DNA of 64,000 nt from NCBI GenBank assembly GCA_964017045.1, contig OZ024809.1:8641012-8705011 (forward strand), written 5' to 3'. The DNA comes from Omphiscola glabra (taxonomy: Eukaryota; Mollusca; Gastropoda; Lymnaeidae). The stretch's first letter is position 1. Every line of letters begins with the position of its first letter. Positions 46,455-58,385 of the stretch are shown piece after piece. The position numbers and the translations under genes were made by a program. The notes under the pieces are model-generated. The model made no database searches, was not told where the DNA came from, and saw nothing but the letters and a program-made list of their open reading frames with translations.

Positions 46455-46560
46455 AGCCCAATATGTTAATCGCAGTTCATTATAAAGGGTCCGCGAGGAT
46501 TAAACCTGAATGGTAAAGAGACCGTCACTCAAAAAATCTTGAAATGTTTGAGAACCACTG
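46455..46560 (-). mobile_element. Possible hAT element terminal fragment
   Basis: Read on the minus strand it begins CAGTGGTTCTCAAACATTTC and continues through GACGGTCTCTTTACCATTCA, similar in start to many hAT termini but not to the SPIN-like copies. No second end or target duplication was found. Confidence 0.4.
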
Positions 46561-47394
46561 TCTTAAAGTAAGGTTAGGGTAGCTACGTGGATTGAAAATG
46601 TTTCGGAAATACAGCACACATTTTAAAGCGAAAAATGGGGTCACAGAGTGCACACCGGAAACAAACCTTTCAGAAATGTAAAAAAAAATATATATAAAAA
46701 TAGGAAAAGTATGTTTTAAAAATGTTCATTTTTACGCCATTTAACCATGGGCTATTTTTAAAACGTAACTTTTGTATTTTGGCTTTGATTTGACCCCCCC
46801 CCCCCCCACCAACCCCTGTTATTTCCGTGAACCACAAACATATTTTCGAAACAACGGCCAGCCCCCAACCAACCACCCCCCCCCCCCCCCCCAAAAAAAA
46901 TAGCCCCACACACTTTTCTCTTTGCCGTTTTGCGCCGTATCTGTGACTGTAGATCCCCAACATTTATGGACCGTAGTCTGTATGTTCGCTGGTGTATGTG
47001 AACCCTAACATCTTTTTACCTCGTTTATATGGACTCTGGCATATTAAAAAAGTTTTATATACACACCAAATTTTTTTCTTTAAACTTTTACATTTTCATT
47101 GTTCTAGATACCATACCCCTACTTGTCCCCCCCCCCCCACTATTTCTCCCCCTTCTTGTCCCCTTAAATGCCCCCCCCCCCCAGTTTACTTGTGGCTGAC
47201 CTCATTTCCGATCTCACATTTGTAGCAGCCCCCCTACCCCCCGGTGGCCCTCTCCATTATGGCCTCAGGGTGAAGACCATTCCATGTTCTATTTATAGCC
47301 GTCTTTAACAAAGCGAATGGACGATCCCAATATTGACCACGCCCATCTTCACACACAGTTCCAGCTATCTTAAACGGGTATGACGTCTGCATCG
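46561..47394. other. No gene seen; C runs
   Basis: AT-rich sequence with C runs at about 46794-46807, 46877-46892, 47130-47139 and 47172-47182. Such runs are prone to assembly error. Confidence 0.5.
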
Positions 47395-47610
47395 TGTGTC
47401 CTAAAACTGGATGCCTGTTACTGGATGCCTTTTACTGAATGTCTGTTATTGGATGCCTGTTGCATGATGCCTTTTACTGGATGCCTTTTAATGGATGTCT
47501 GTTCCTGGATGCCTGTTATGAAATGCCTGTTACGTGATGCCTGTTTTACTGGGTGCCTGTTACGCGATCGAGGTTACGGGATGGCGATTACTGGATGCCT
47601 TTTACTTTTA
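47395..47610. repeat. 13-bp minisatellite, degenerate, about 15 copies
   Basis: TGTTACTGGATGC / TTTTACTGGATGC alternate. Confidence 0.88.
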
Positions 47611-48189
47611 CATTTCACCACTATGTTATATCGCCTTCGCTTTTTATTTAACTGTCAGACCTCGCTTTGCCAATGTCATGTTTGTAATTAAATATAATCA
47701 GAGCGGCTGTACTTTCGGATATGAAATCCAAAGTGAATGACCAGGTGCACAAACACGTTAATGAACAGCTGGCTTATCTGTTCGTACACAAGTTAAGTCC
47801 CGTTAACACCAGCAGCATCTTACTTTTAAAACCACTCGAATCATAACTTGACAACCTTGTTTGCGGTGACTGGTAAAAATACAGCAGGATTTAAATGCAT
47901 AACGTGGATCCATTGCTAAGCTAATATTTTTACTCGGACTGAATTTTTGAGTTAATGTCGTCAATCATTCAAGTCCTTGCTAACTTGAATTTCAACAGAA
48001 CACAGTTTTGAAACGTTATGTTAGTAGAACTTTTTCAAAAGTTTATATCTGTTCTAATTAAAATTTAAAAAAAAAATGTTCAATGCAGTAACCCTCCCTC
48101 ATCCCCCCCCCCCCCCCGGGCCCATTTTACACCCCTACACTTATTTCATTTCTCCAGAAAAGACATACCTTTTGTTTCCATTGTTTGTC
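47611..48189. other. No gene seen
   Basis: Unique AT-rich sequence with a C run near 48103-48117. Confidence 0.5.
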
Positions 48190-48345
48190 AATGAGGCGGG
48201 TAGCAGTTGTAAGAAAGTTATTAAAATAGAAATAATCTCTGCACCAAGTGTTTTTTGGCCATTGACGTATTTGGCAGGGGTAAGAAAGTCATTCAAAATA
48301 GAAATAATCTCTGTACGAAGTGTTTCATGTCTGTCCAAGAAGGCA
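48190..48345. repeat. Two-copy tandem duplication, about 73 bp
   Basis: GTAAGAAAGT, AAAATAGAAATAATCTCTG, AAGTGTTT occurs near 48209 and again near 48281. Confidence 0.8.
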
Positions 48346-48689
48346 GGGGGTAGCAAGTACCACGTTGCCCTAAACACGTCATGGAGACGCTCCTGGTCTT
48401 TTTTAAAATTTTATTTACCTCCCCTTTTAGCACGGCCACGTCTCATTCTCTCCCCTTTCTGTTCCCCTCGCCTGCTTCTTTGACGAAGCCACTTGCTAGA
48501 GCCAATACGGCGCGTGTCCTCAAGATATCTTATTGAATTTGTATTCAAAACTGGCAGACGTCACAAATGAACAAGATGGCGATGTTCCTACTGCCAGAGG
48601 CCTGACTGATCCAATGGCACAATAGAAGTGAACGAGTCTTGACCTTTTGATTTACATTACAGAGCGGTTTGGTTCGAGAGGGTTTATTT
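48346..48689. other. No gene seen
   Basis: Unique. An ACAAGATGGCGATG motif near 48577 resembles a YY1-type promoter element, with no supporting gene. Confidence 0.4.
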
Positions 48690-49130
48690 TTTTATTTTTG
48701 ATCTGTTCATTTTTAATCCAAACATTTAAATTAGTTCATTTTTAATCCAAACATTTAAATTCGTTCATTTTTAATCCAAACATTTAAATTAGTTAATTTT
48801 TAATCCAAACATTTAAATTAGTTCATTTTTAATCCAAACATTTAAATTAGTTCATTTTTAATCCAAACATTTAAATTATTTCCTTTTTAATCCAAACATT
48901 TAAATTAGTTCCTTTTTAATCCAAACATTTAAATTAGTTGACTTTTAATCCAAACATTTAAATTAGTTCATTTAAATTAGTTCATTTAAATCCCAACATT
49001 TAAATTAGTTCATTTTAATCCCAACATTTAAATTAGTTCATTTTAATACCAACATTTAAATTAGTTCATTTTTAATCCTAACATTTAAATTAGTTCATTT
49101 TAATTCGAATATTAAATTGAGTTCCTTTTA
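48690..49130. repeat. 29-bp AT-rich minisatellite, about 15 copies
   Basis: TTAGTTCATTTTTAATCCAA then ACATTTAAA. The right copies are shortened (ATCCCAACATTTAAA). Confidence 0.95.
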
Positions 49131-49660
49131 AATACATTGAATTAGTTAATTTCCTTAAAAAAGAAAAAAAAAATTGTAGCAAAATTATCTCCTATGTAAA
49201 TTTACAATTGAGTAAAAAAGCACTATTTCGTATCTTAGTTGTAATTCGTGGCTCTTAAAATAGAGAAGGCGGAACCATATTCCACTACGCATCCACGTGA
49301 AACTTGTTCTACATTGCGTGATCTGTTCATAAATAACTGCTGTAGTGAAAATGGAATTCTACTGATATGTAGCGTGAGTGAGACGTGGACCTGGGTTATC
49401 AAGCAAGTAATGGTCATATTTACATTGATGCATGGACTGCATGGTTACCTGACGATCTGAGTTCACTAGGGCACCATCAGGAGACATGCCATATGTCACA
49501 TTTGTAATCCAGGCATTAGTTCATTTGAAATCAGAACGTTTTAGATACATTCATTTCTTATCCCAACATTTAATGTAAAAGCATTCACTCAAGTTCGGTT
49601 ACTCTGATTGGTCAAAGTTCGGCAGTTGTTTCCCTTTAAGTGCGCCTTTTCTTAATAATA
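49131..49660. other. No gene seen
   Basis: Unique AT-rich sequence; a decayed unit of the preceding array recurs at about 49515-49575. Confidence 0.5.
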
Positions 49661-49940
49661 ATAGCCAGACATATTGGCTTTTATTGACATGTTGGCTTTC
49701 GTAGTCTAAAATGACATATTGGCTTTCGTTGTCAAAAATGACATTTTGGCTTTCGTTGTCTGAAATGACATATTGGCTTTCGTTGTCTAAAATGACATTT
49801 TGGCTTTCGTTGTCTAAAATGACATTTTGGCTTTCGTTGTCTGAAATGACATATTGGCTTTCGTTGTCTAAAATGACATATTGGCTTTCATTGTCTAAAA
49901 TGACATATTAGCTTTCATTGTCTTAAATGACATTTATAAA
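49661..49940. repeat. 27-bp minisatellite, about 10 copies
   Basis: AAATGACATATTGGCTTTCG then TTGTCTA, with ATTTTGG and TCTGAA alternatives in a mixed order. Confidence 0.95.
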
Positions 49941-50127
49941 ATGAAAAGTGGTTGATTTCATGCTAATAAATAACGACGAGTTCTCTTATAACTTCCAACA
50001 AGAAAGACAGCAAGAAGAGACAATGGCGTTATTTCTAAATAAGGAGACAAACACATTAAAATATGGGATAAAATATCATATAACATTCAGTAGTCAGAAG
50101 ATTATTGAGGCATCAACAATTGCCCAT

Positions 50128-50605
50128 ATGGAAACTTGGCCTATACGAAACCTTCCATGGCCTATACGAAACCTTCCATGGCCAATACGAAACCTTCCAT
50201 GGCCTATACGAAACCTTCCATGGCCTATACGAAACCTTCCATGGCCAATACGAAACCTTCCATGGCCTATACGAAACCTCCCATGGCATATATACGAAAC
50301 CTTGCAATGCCTATATGAAAACTTCAATTTCCATATGAAACTTTCCATTGCCAATACAAAACATTCCAATGCCACATATGAAAACTTCCATTTCCATATG
50401 AAACTTTCCATGGCCTATATAAAACCTTCCATTGCCAATATGAAAACTTCCATTTCCATATGAAACTTTCCATGGCCTATATAAAACCTTCCATTGCCAA
50501 TATGAAAACTTCCATTTCCATATGAAACTTTCCATGGCCTATATAAAACCTTCCATTGCCAATATGAAAACTTCCATTTCCATACGAAACCTTCCATGTC
50601 CTATT
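50128..50605. repeat. 21-bp minisatellite passing into a 62-63 bp higher-order unit
   Basis: Left part: ACGAAACCTTCCATGGCCTAT, with every third or so copy CCAAT. Right part (about 50310-50600): three diverged 21-mers (AACTTCCATTTCCATATGA, AACTTTCCATGGCCTATATA, AACCTTCCATTGCCAATATG) repeated together about four times. Confidence 0.95.
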
Positions 50606-50855
50606 TGAATAGTCCCCAAAGATCAACTGTCAAATCCATCATCAAGATCTTACAAATTACGTTCAGTCATACGTGATACATATCATGTGCAATCGGTCAT
50701 ACAGCGTTATTTACAACAACATATGCGTGACATATCACATACACGGTAAACTGAAGGTAAAGATCATCATTCGCATGACACCACAATAAAAAGTACATAG
50801 TAATGTCTCGTTTTAGAAATTCATTTGAAAATTCTCGAATGAAAAATCTAAACAT
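50606..50855. other. Unique spacer
   Basis: No recognised feature. Confidence 0.5.
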
Positions 50856-51270
50856 AATAATAATAATAATAATAATAATAATCAAGTTTATTTGAAAATC
50901 ACGCTTGATCCAAAAGGCACGAAGCGCGGTACAAAGTAAACCACATTAAAGGAGAAATGAAAACAATCTGTATTTGACCACATTGTCATACAAAACGCAA
51001 CAATACAAGAACTACATACGGTCACACCCATTTAAAGTATTACGTCACCTTGCAACCATAAACAACACAAGCCAATATACATCTAGGAGATAACAGCTTG
51101 CTGGAAAAGATGGTAGACAACATCACCCCCAGCAGGTGTTTGCGAAATTGATGTGTTTTCAAATCGGTTTTGAAGGACTCCAGTGTCTGGCTGTTTCTGA
51201 GAGCGAACATCGCCATACGTGTATGCCATAGCGTGTGGCACTGTCACAGATGACACCGGTTTCAACAACT
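50856..51270 (-). mobile_element. LINE 3' end with (ATT)n tail, 5'-truncated
   Basis: On the minus strand the fragment encodes FALRNSQTLESFKTDLKTHQ then FRKHLLG (about 51125-51205), matching the conserved C-terminal end of reverse transcriptase ORF2 in CR1/L2-like LINEs (RNSQTLESFKTDLKTHLF type). A 3' UTR follows, ending GTACCGCGCTTCGTGCC, TTTTGGATCAAGCG, CAAATAAACTTG and then a (ATT)n microsatellite (50856-50883), the usual tail of these elements. The coding part is frameshifted and 5'-truncated within the last domain. A different clade from the LINE at 4450-5300. Confidence 0.85.
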
Positions 51271-51689
51271 GAATATGTTATAAGGATTAACGGATAAACA
51301 ATTTTTAAATTTCTTCGACCTGTCTTATTTTAAGACGTGCGTTGACGCACACAAAGTTGTATGAGGAGTTGGCGAAGATTGTGTATGTTTCTAATTTCTG
51401 GGCTTTGCACGCGACGTGATTCGGCATTAAAATAACGGAGTGGTGATCCTTGAAATAAAGGCCATTGGTGGGGGGGGGGGGGGAGGTGAGGGGGGTTGGT
51501 TAGGAGGGGGAATTGCCTTATACTAGCGCCGTTTTTAAGTGGTCATTACTGGGATCATAATTGAACACCCATTGATCTAACCCCTCCCCTTTTTTTTTTG
51601 AATGTGCGTACACTTATCTATAAATATTACAAACCTGTTTAATAATTGTCTTGACATATCCACACACAGAACAGGGGAGTCAAAGTTAT
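51271..51689. other. No gene seen
   Basis: Unique sequence with a G run at 51470-51483. Confidence 0.5.
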
Positions 51690-52205
51690 CAAGAATGTAT
51701 AGAATTCCATCACAACACCATCACAATACATCACACATCTTACATTTAAGAATATATACAATAACATCACAACACCATCACAATACATCACAAACAATAA
51801 ATTTAAGAATGTACAGGATACCATCACATCACAATAACTTAACATCACACATCATAATTCAATAATGTATAGGATACCATTACATCACAGTAACTTAACA
51901 TCACACATCATGAACTCAAGAATGTATTTGATACCATCACATCACAATAACTTAACATCACACATCATGAACTCAAGAATGTATAGTATACCATCAAATC
52001 CCAATAACTTAACATCACACATCATGAACTCAAGAATAAATAGGATACCATCACATCACAATAACTTAACATCACACATCATGAACTCAAGAATGTATAG
52101 GATACCATCACATCACAATAAATCAACATCACACACCATGAACTCAAGATTGAATAGGATACCATCACAACACCATCACATTGCATCAAACATCATAAAC
52201 TCACA
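51690..52205. repeat. 57-bp tandem repeat, about 9 copies
   Basis: AAGAATGTATAGGATACCAT, CACATCACAATAACTTAACA, TCACACATCATGAACTC. The first and last copies are diverged. The frame from 51865 is kept open by the period (57 = 19 codons). Confidence 0.95.
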
Positions 52206-52516
52206 GCCGTTTAAAAAAAAAAAATCAATAAAACTCCCTCAGTGGTTCCCTAACCATATGGGGGTGTGGGGGGGGGGGGGGCAGCATAGCACAGAACTCA
52301 GTAAGAGAAAGGCGTGTCAGCTTTAGGAAATTTCGTGACTTATGGTCACTGAGGTGTAGTGAATTTTTTTTTTCTTTTGTGCTGCGGGACTTGGTGTCTA
52401 AGAATATGCTGGGGACCGAGAAGAGCCCGGGGGGTGGGGGTGGGGAGTGGGTGGCACTTTGTGCTAAAGGCCTGGTGATGAGGCCCAGAACAAATGCCAC
52501 ATTTAAAAATTACGTC
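52206..52516. other. No gene seen; G-rich
   Basis: G runs at about 52269-52281 and 52427-52444. CAGTGGTTCCCTAACC near 52239 resembles a hAT terminus, but no partner end was found. Confidence 0.4.
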
Positions 52517-52524
52517 AGAAGTGT

Positions 52525-52705
52525 CACAGGCGTTGCTAGAGTATTTGCCGCCCTGGGGACAAGATTTACTTTAAAGAACCTCCATTTCTATTTTCAACTC
52601 TCAAATCCATTATTTTCATCAATAAAATAATATCAAAGCATATTTTGGGGCCCTCAACTAGTCTGGGACATCTGCCCTTACCCCCTCCCCTTAGCTACGC
52701 CTCTG
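52525..52705. mobile_element. hAT-type MITE (CANAGGCGTNGCTA ends)
   Basis: 181 bp. Left end CACAGGCGTTGCTAGAG; right end, reverse complemented, CAGAGGCGTAGCTAAGG. Flanks AGAAGTGT (52517-52524) and ATAAGTGT (52706-52713) form an 8-bp duplication with one mismatch. GC-rich ends and AT-rich centre, non-coding. Confidence 0.87.
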
Positions 52706-52713
52706 ATAAGTGT

Positions 52714-53154
52714 ATTAATATATATTCAAAACAAATCCTCTATTTACTTTATATTCTCACAATCAGCTTCCAAGTACCGCATTTGGGAAATCCTTGACCA
52801 CATCCAGTCCGTACACAGCGCCCTTATATACAGCACCATATCCAGATCCGCACAGAGCACCCGAAGAAGCACAACCATTCAGCACCACATCCAGCACAGC
52901 CAATTTTGTGTGAAATCTTACCAGTGGGTTTTACAGAGGTGATAACGGTATCAGTCCTGGTAACGAGGCTACCTTTTCCCAAAAGGTCACGTAGGATGCC
53001 CTAGATGTTGACCACGGCGGGCACTCATCACACCATAGCCCCGAGTTAGCACCCTCGCTCCATCTGACCTTTGCGCTCGCTCTTTGCTGGTCACGAGAAC
53101 TACAGCACGGCGTGGAACCTGTGCGAATCGTGGGAACCCACGGAGTCGGTGCAA
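52714..53154. other. No gene seen
   Basis: Unique sequence; short repeats of CACATCCAG/CAGCACC type near 52800-52900. Confidence 0.45.
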
Positions 53155-53740
53155 AGTCTTGTTGAGCATCGTGTGATCGGTACAAAGTACTTGTTGAGCA
53201 TCGTGTGATCGGTACAAAGTGCTTGTTGATCATCGTGTGATCAGTACAAAGTACTTTGTTGAGCTTTGTGTGATCGGTACAAAGTACTTTGTTGAGCATC
53301 GTGTGTTCGGTACAAAGTACTTTGTTGAGCATCGTTTGATCGGTACAATGTGCTTGTTGAGCATCATGTGATCGGTACAAAGTACTTTGTTGAGCATCGT
53401 GTGATCGGTACAAAGTGCTTGTTGATCATCGTGTGATCAGTACAAAGTACTTTGTTGAGCTTTGTGTGATCGGTACAAAGTACTTTGTTGAGCATCGTGT
53501 GATCGGTACAAAGTACTTTGTTGAGCATCGTGTGATCGGTACAATGTGCTTGTTGAGCATCATGTGATCGGTACAAAGTGCTTTGTTGAGCATCGTGTGA
53601 TCGGTACAATGTGCTAGTTGAGCATCATGTGATCGGTACAAAGCAACATTTGAGCATCATGTGATCGGTACAAAGCAACAATTGAGCATCATGTAATTGG
53701 TACAAAGTACTTGTTGAGCATCATGTGATCGGTACAAACT
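53155..53740. repeat. About 31-33 bp minisatellite, 19 copies, with 196-bp higher-order repeat
   Basis: TTGAGCATCGTGTGATCGGT then ACAAAGTACTTTG, with CTTG-ending shorter forms. A distinctive unit pair (GATCATCGTGTGATCAGT, GAGCTTTGTGTGATC) occurs near 53225 and again near 53421. Confidence 0.95.
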
Positions 53741-54784
53741 AGTACGACGACGCCTCAGATGGATTTTAAAATATAAATGTACCTATTGTTTAAATACTAG
53801 CTGAAGTGCTTGGCTTTCCCGGGGATCATATTGAGAGGTCGAATTGAACAGCCCAGTCCATAAGGTGTAATATAACTTATAGGTCGAATTTAACAGCCCA
53901 GTCCATAAGGTGTAATATCACATATTAATGGAAAAAAAAAGGGGGGGGGGGGGGCTATAAATTCCTTAAAAATTATCAACTGGTTGAGGATATTTGTTCA
54001 CAAATTCCACAAGTTATCACTTAAAGGGCACAGTTAATGTTAGAAATTTAATTCCTTGAAATTGTTTACTAAATTCGCTGGGTATTGCCTTTTTGTATTA
54101 TTATATTGGTGCTCCATCCTCATAAGAAAGTGACATGTCCTTTTCTAAAGTTGTCTTGTTCTACTCCTGCCTTTGACGTGGCTCGGACCCAGTCCCTTAT
54201 ATATTGTCCTTCGCCTTGTAAAGAAATGTCCTGTCTAAGCCCCGTAGATGAATATTCAAGGCAACAGTTCCAATTTTACGTCGATTGAGGGATCCCAGGG
54301 TTAATCGGTGTAAATTCGATTGTGAGACCATGTCAGGACCCGGGACCATAAAATCTCATGTAATGTTTCACTTATTAGTATAATATAGAAAGAAATATGG
54401 AACATATTGACATGGCCAATGCTATTTCTAGAATAATATGAAACAAATGTGGAGCAAACATATTGACATGGCCTATAATGCTATTTCTAGTATAAGATAG
54501 AACAGCTGTGGAAAATGTCAGCTCTCTGAGTCCTATGGGTTTGGGGATGTAATTAAATAGACAAAGAAACAAACCCACATTAATCTTTCAACATTTAAGG
54601 AAGACATTCGAAGTAATGTTAAAAACATGTGAATCGATAAAGGGCCCAGTTGAGGTTCAGGTCAATAAGGCGCTAGTAAATTGACCTCTTAAAAGGGGTC
54701 CTATTAAAATACTTTAAGTTAATATCCCTAACACTGACGTTTAAAAATTGATTATCGGGTACGTGGCAAGAGGTGGGGCCATTA
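53741..54784. other. About 1 kb without a convincing gene
   Basis: Contains a two-copy 46-bp duplication (GGTCGAATTGAACAGCCCAG at 53837 and 53882), a G run at 53941-53954, and a doubled ACATATTGACATGGCC segment near 54403 and 54459. No gene recognised. Confidence 0.5.
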
Positions 54785-55280
54785 ACATATGGGCACACAC
54801 CATAACTATATGGGAGCACACCATAACCATATGGGAGCACATCATTACCATATGGGCGCACACCATAACCATATGGGAGCACACCATAACTATATGGGAT
54901 CACACCATTACCATATGGGCGCACACCATAACCATATGGGAGCACACCATAACCATATGGGCACACACCATAACCATATGGGAACACACCATAACCATAT
55001 GGGCACACACCATAACCATATGGGTACATGCCATTACCATATGGGCACACACCATAACCTTAAGGGCACACACCATAACCATATGAGCACACACCAAAAT
55101 CATATGGGCACACACCATAACAATATGGACACACACAGTAACCATAAGGGCACACACCATAACCATATGGGCACACACCATAACATATGGGCACACACTA
55201 TAACCATAAGGGCACACACAATAACCTTATGGGAACACACTATAACCATTTGGGAAAAACCATAACCATATGGGCACATA
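54785..55280. repeat. 21-bp minisatellite, about 24 copies
   Basis: CATAACCATATGGGCACACAC with GAGCA, GCGCA and GAACA variants; most units keep NdeI-type CATATG. Open frames on both strands are period artefacts. Confidence 0.96.
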
Positions 55281-55374
55281 TGTTTAATCATAGAAGATAG
55301 CTATCGAAACGATTTAGACAAATATTAAGTTCATCTTTAAAAGTTGTCTCATTAAAATCGTTTAAAAGAAGGAA

Positions 55375-55530
55375 GGACACACAGCATATGCCAAAGTTAT
55401 CATTTGCAATTAAGGGACACAGCATATGCAAAATTTATCATGTGAAATGAAGGGACACAGCATATGCCAAAGTTATCATTTGAAATGAATGGACACGGCA
55501 TATGCCTAAATTATCATTTGAGATTGGCCC
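55375..55530. repeat. 38-bp tandem repeat, 4 copies
   Basis: GGACACAGCATATGCCAAAG then TTATCATTTGAAATGA, diverging to the right. Confidence 0.9.
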
Positions 55531-55826
55531 CTGTCAAAATCCTTTAAATAAATGTTTAGGTAACGTTTAACAGCTTCTCATTAATATAGTTTAATGACTA
55601 AAATTGGGGACATAGTCCCAACTGGAAGCGATGTAAATCGAGCCTATTTTACTTTCAGGAAAATTGATGACAACGACTCCAAACGCACTACCGTGTTTTA
55701 TGATAACAAAGTGACTAATCTAAGATGTCTACGATGAAACCCACGCGTATTAATATAGCTCATGTATTTTGGAAAGCAAAGAGATAATTACGGTCATAAT
55801 GGGTCATCCTGAAATAGCCTCTATGT
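55531..55826. other. Unique spacer
   Basis: No recognised feature. Confidence 0.5.
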
Positions 55827-55960
55827 CAGTGGTTCTCAACCTTCGCATTGCCGCGATCCTTTAATACAGTTCCTCGTGTTGTGGAGACCCCCAGCCATAA
55901 AATTATTTTCGTTGCTACTTAATAAATATGTGTTTTCCGGTGGTCGTAGGCGACCCCTGT
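55827..55960 (+). mobile_element. SPIN-like hAT MITE, short form
   Basis: Starts CAGTGGTTCTCAACCTTCGC, then CCTTTAATACAGTTCCTCGT, CCATAAAATTATTTTCG, TTGCTACTT, GTGTTTTCCGGTGGTC and GTAGGCGACCCCTG, in SPIN order. The final block that would carry the second terminal inverted repeat is absent, and the end point is nearly the same as in the 37156-37291 copy. No target duplication was recognised. Confidence 0.85.
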
Positions 55961-56507
55961 GTAGATATATGAGAATAGTACTTCTGTTATACTTATTAGT
56001 GCATATTCAAACTTAAACAAGGCGACGATAGAAGATGTATGCATTTATACAATTCAAATGAAATAAAGGGATGGCGCAATCAATTTAACTCTATCCTGTG
56101 AATCTACCGCATGGTATTTGTTCGGGATTTTTTCGAGCTTTGCAACCTAAAGTGAGACAAAAGCGTCAAGTGCCGGTCAGTGTCCGGACACACTAATAGA
56201 GGGCTTAGACACAGTATCGAAGCACAGCCCCCCCTGTAATCCTCCACATCGCGAAAGCAAAAGTCCAGGATAATGAGCTTTACGGGCGCATCAATCGTGG
56301 CGCTCATCTGATCCACATAAATCGTCTGGGATATGAGCTGCCTAATTGAAGTCGTCTTACGTAAATGCCCCCCGCTCCCCATCCTTCCCAAGCCCCCCCC
56401 CCCCCAACTTTCGATAATCATTGTTTTCTTTTCTCTGGAACATTTTATTGGACACTCTCCGACGCGCATGTGCCATTCAAGATGTACCGCCTTACAAATT
56501 CAGTGAG
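55961..56507. other. No gene seen
   Basis: Unique sequence with a C run near 56395-56405. Confidence 0.5.
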
Positions 56508-56602
56508 GCGAATCTGGGCTCAGTGGCGAATCTGGGCTCAGTGGCGAATCTGGCCTCACTGGCGAATCTGGCCTCACTGGCGAATCTGGCCTCACTGGCG
56601 TA
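56508..56602. repeat. 18-bp tandem repeat, 5 copies
   Basis: GGCGAATCTGGCCTCACT with GCTCAGT in the first copies. Confidence 0.93.
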
Positions 56603-56763
56603 TATGTGCAGTCATAGCAGGTTTGAATGAAGTCGGGAAACAATGTCAGGAGCAGTAAACTGCTCATTTATGTTAATTACTTGGAGCTCATCGCCAAAAC
56701 AGCAGAAAACAAATACTACAGCGATCACCGGTTTGATGTAAACCTTCATAATGAGAATATATG

Positions 56764-56960
56764 GGAGAGCTGGTGCACTATACTGGAGAGCTGGAGCAGT
56801 ACTTCGGGGGAACTGGTTCACTACCTCGGAGAACTGGTGCACTAGCTCGGAGAACTGGTGCAATGCCTCGGAGAACTGGTGCACTAACTCGGAGAACTGG
56901 TGCAATGCCTCGGGGACCTGATTCACTACCTCGGAGAACTGGTACACTGCCCCGGGTAAC
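56764..56960. repeat. 21-bp minisatellite, about 9-10 copies
   Basis: GAGAACTGGTGCACTACCTCG with AATGC, TTCAC and GGGAC variants. Confidence 0.92.
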
Positions 56961-57425
56961 TGGTGCACTACGTTTGGGGACCAGTGCGATACATCAATAT
57001 CAAAGTTTAATAGCCTTGGTAAGAAACTGCATACCACAGGGAACGATTTAAGACAGATGAGATTTGAGATTTTCATTTGCACAAGATTGAGGGCCACTTG
57101 TCCAAATCCTTGATCATGTTTCAAAAAAACCGTGACGTTATCACGTCTGTTGGCTTTGCTGCAGAATCGTGCTGCATTGACAGATCGCATCCGCGGTTGA
57201 CAAACAACATCAACTGAAGGATGAGTTATTTTGCGTCAACCCGACCACCCCCCCACACCAACCCCACCCACCCCCACTGATGCCACCCACACCCAGCCAT
57301 CCCCCAGTAAACCAAACTGGCGCTACTTAAAAGCAAGAAGCCTATTTATAAACTATTTATATTGGATTTTTATCGCCAAAAACAGCTGGAAAAAAATGAG
57401 AGGGGCTGAATCTTAATCTAAGAAA
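56961..57425. other. No gene seen
   Basis: Unique sequence with a C-rich stretch at about 57240-57310. Confidence 0.5.
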
Positions 57426-57454
57426 TGAACGAACATATGTCAGTCTATCTGCTC

Positions 57455-57570
57455 TCCATGTGTTGTCCACATGTATCCCATTCGTTTTCCATTTGTTGCC
57501 AATCTGTTGTCCATTTGTTGTCCGTGGGCTGCCCATATTTTACCCAATTTGTTGTCCGTTTGTGTCCAAC
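57455..57570. repeat. Degenerate TGTTGTCC-type repeat
   Basis: About nine TTTGTTGTCCATNTG-like units of irregular length. Confidence 0.6.
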
Positions 57571-57892
57571 AAAAACAATTTCTTGCAGTACTTCGTTCAG
57601 CTGTTCTAAAAAAAAAATCATAAGTTATTGCAATATGAATTATAATATCTAACATTGCATGGTGCAAGAAAAATACAACCTGCATTGCAGGAAGGCAACA
57701 TTTGTTCATGAACTTGACATCTTAAAAACACCTGTTTAAATGTGTAATTGGTTATTTGCCTGAGGCACTATGCGTACGGCTATAGTGAACACTGCTTTAA
57801 GAAGCATTTGAGGATAGGAAAAGGTCTTGTGAAAACTATTTCTCTCACTCTGACACCAAGTTGCGCAATAAGAAGTTCTTCCGACCCAGGTG

Positions 57893-58003
57893 CAACAATC
57901 TTTAGTTACGCCACAGATCGCACAATCTCTAATTACGCCACTGATAGCACAATCTTCAGTTACGCCACTGATAGCAAAATCTCTAGTTACGCCACTGATA
58001 CTG
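57893..58003. repeat. 27-bp tandem repeat, 4 copies
   Basis: AATCTCTAGTTACGCCACTG then ATAGCAC. Confidence 0.93.
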
Positions 58004-58275
58004 TCGTTCTATCATAGACTTTAAATAATGTGTCAGTGATGATTGTCGTAGTTTAAAAGAAAAATCGAAATTTCATAAATTTTAATTACTAAATAAAGAA
58101 GTGTCATTGAGAGTCCTCAAATTGATCAACCACGACCCGATCTAAGGGGCGTGGGAAGAGCGATTGGCCAGGGGTGCAATAATTGGAGGGGGCGGGAAAA
58201 GGGGAAAAAAACATTAATTTAAAAATGACCACATCTTGAATATAAATTACGGTCGCAAAAACTATTTACACAGCG
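58004..58275. other. Unique spacer
   Basis: No recognised feature. Confidence 0.5.
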
Positions 58276-58385
58276 TGGCGAAAGAGCAAGATCTTTCCAT
58301 GTGGCAAAGGAGCTAGATCTTTCTCTGTGGCAAAGGAGCTAGATCTTTCCCTGTGGAGAAGGAGCTAGATCTTTCCCAGCGGTTA
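58276..58385. repeat. 26-bp tandem repeat, 4 copies
   Basis: GTGGCAAAGGAGCTAGATCT then TTCCCT. Confidence 0.93.

Noticed and set aside
52239..52290. Possible hAT terminus CAGTGGTTCCCTAACC
   Set aside because: No matching inverted end or 8-bp duplication found nearby.
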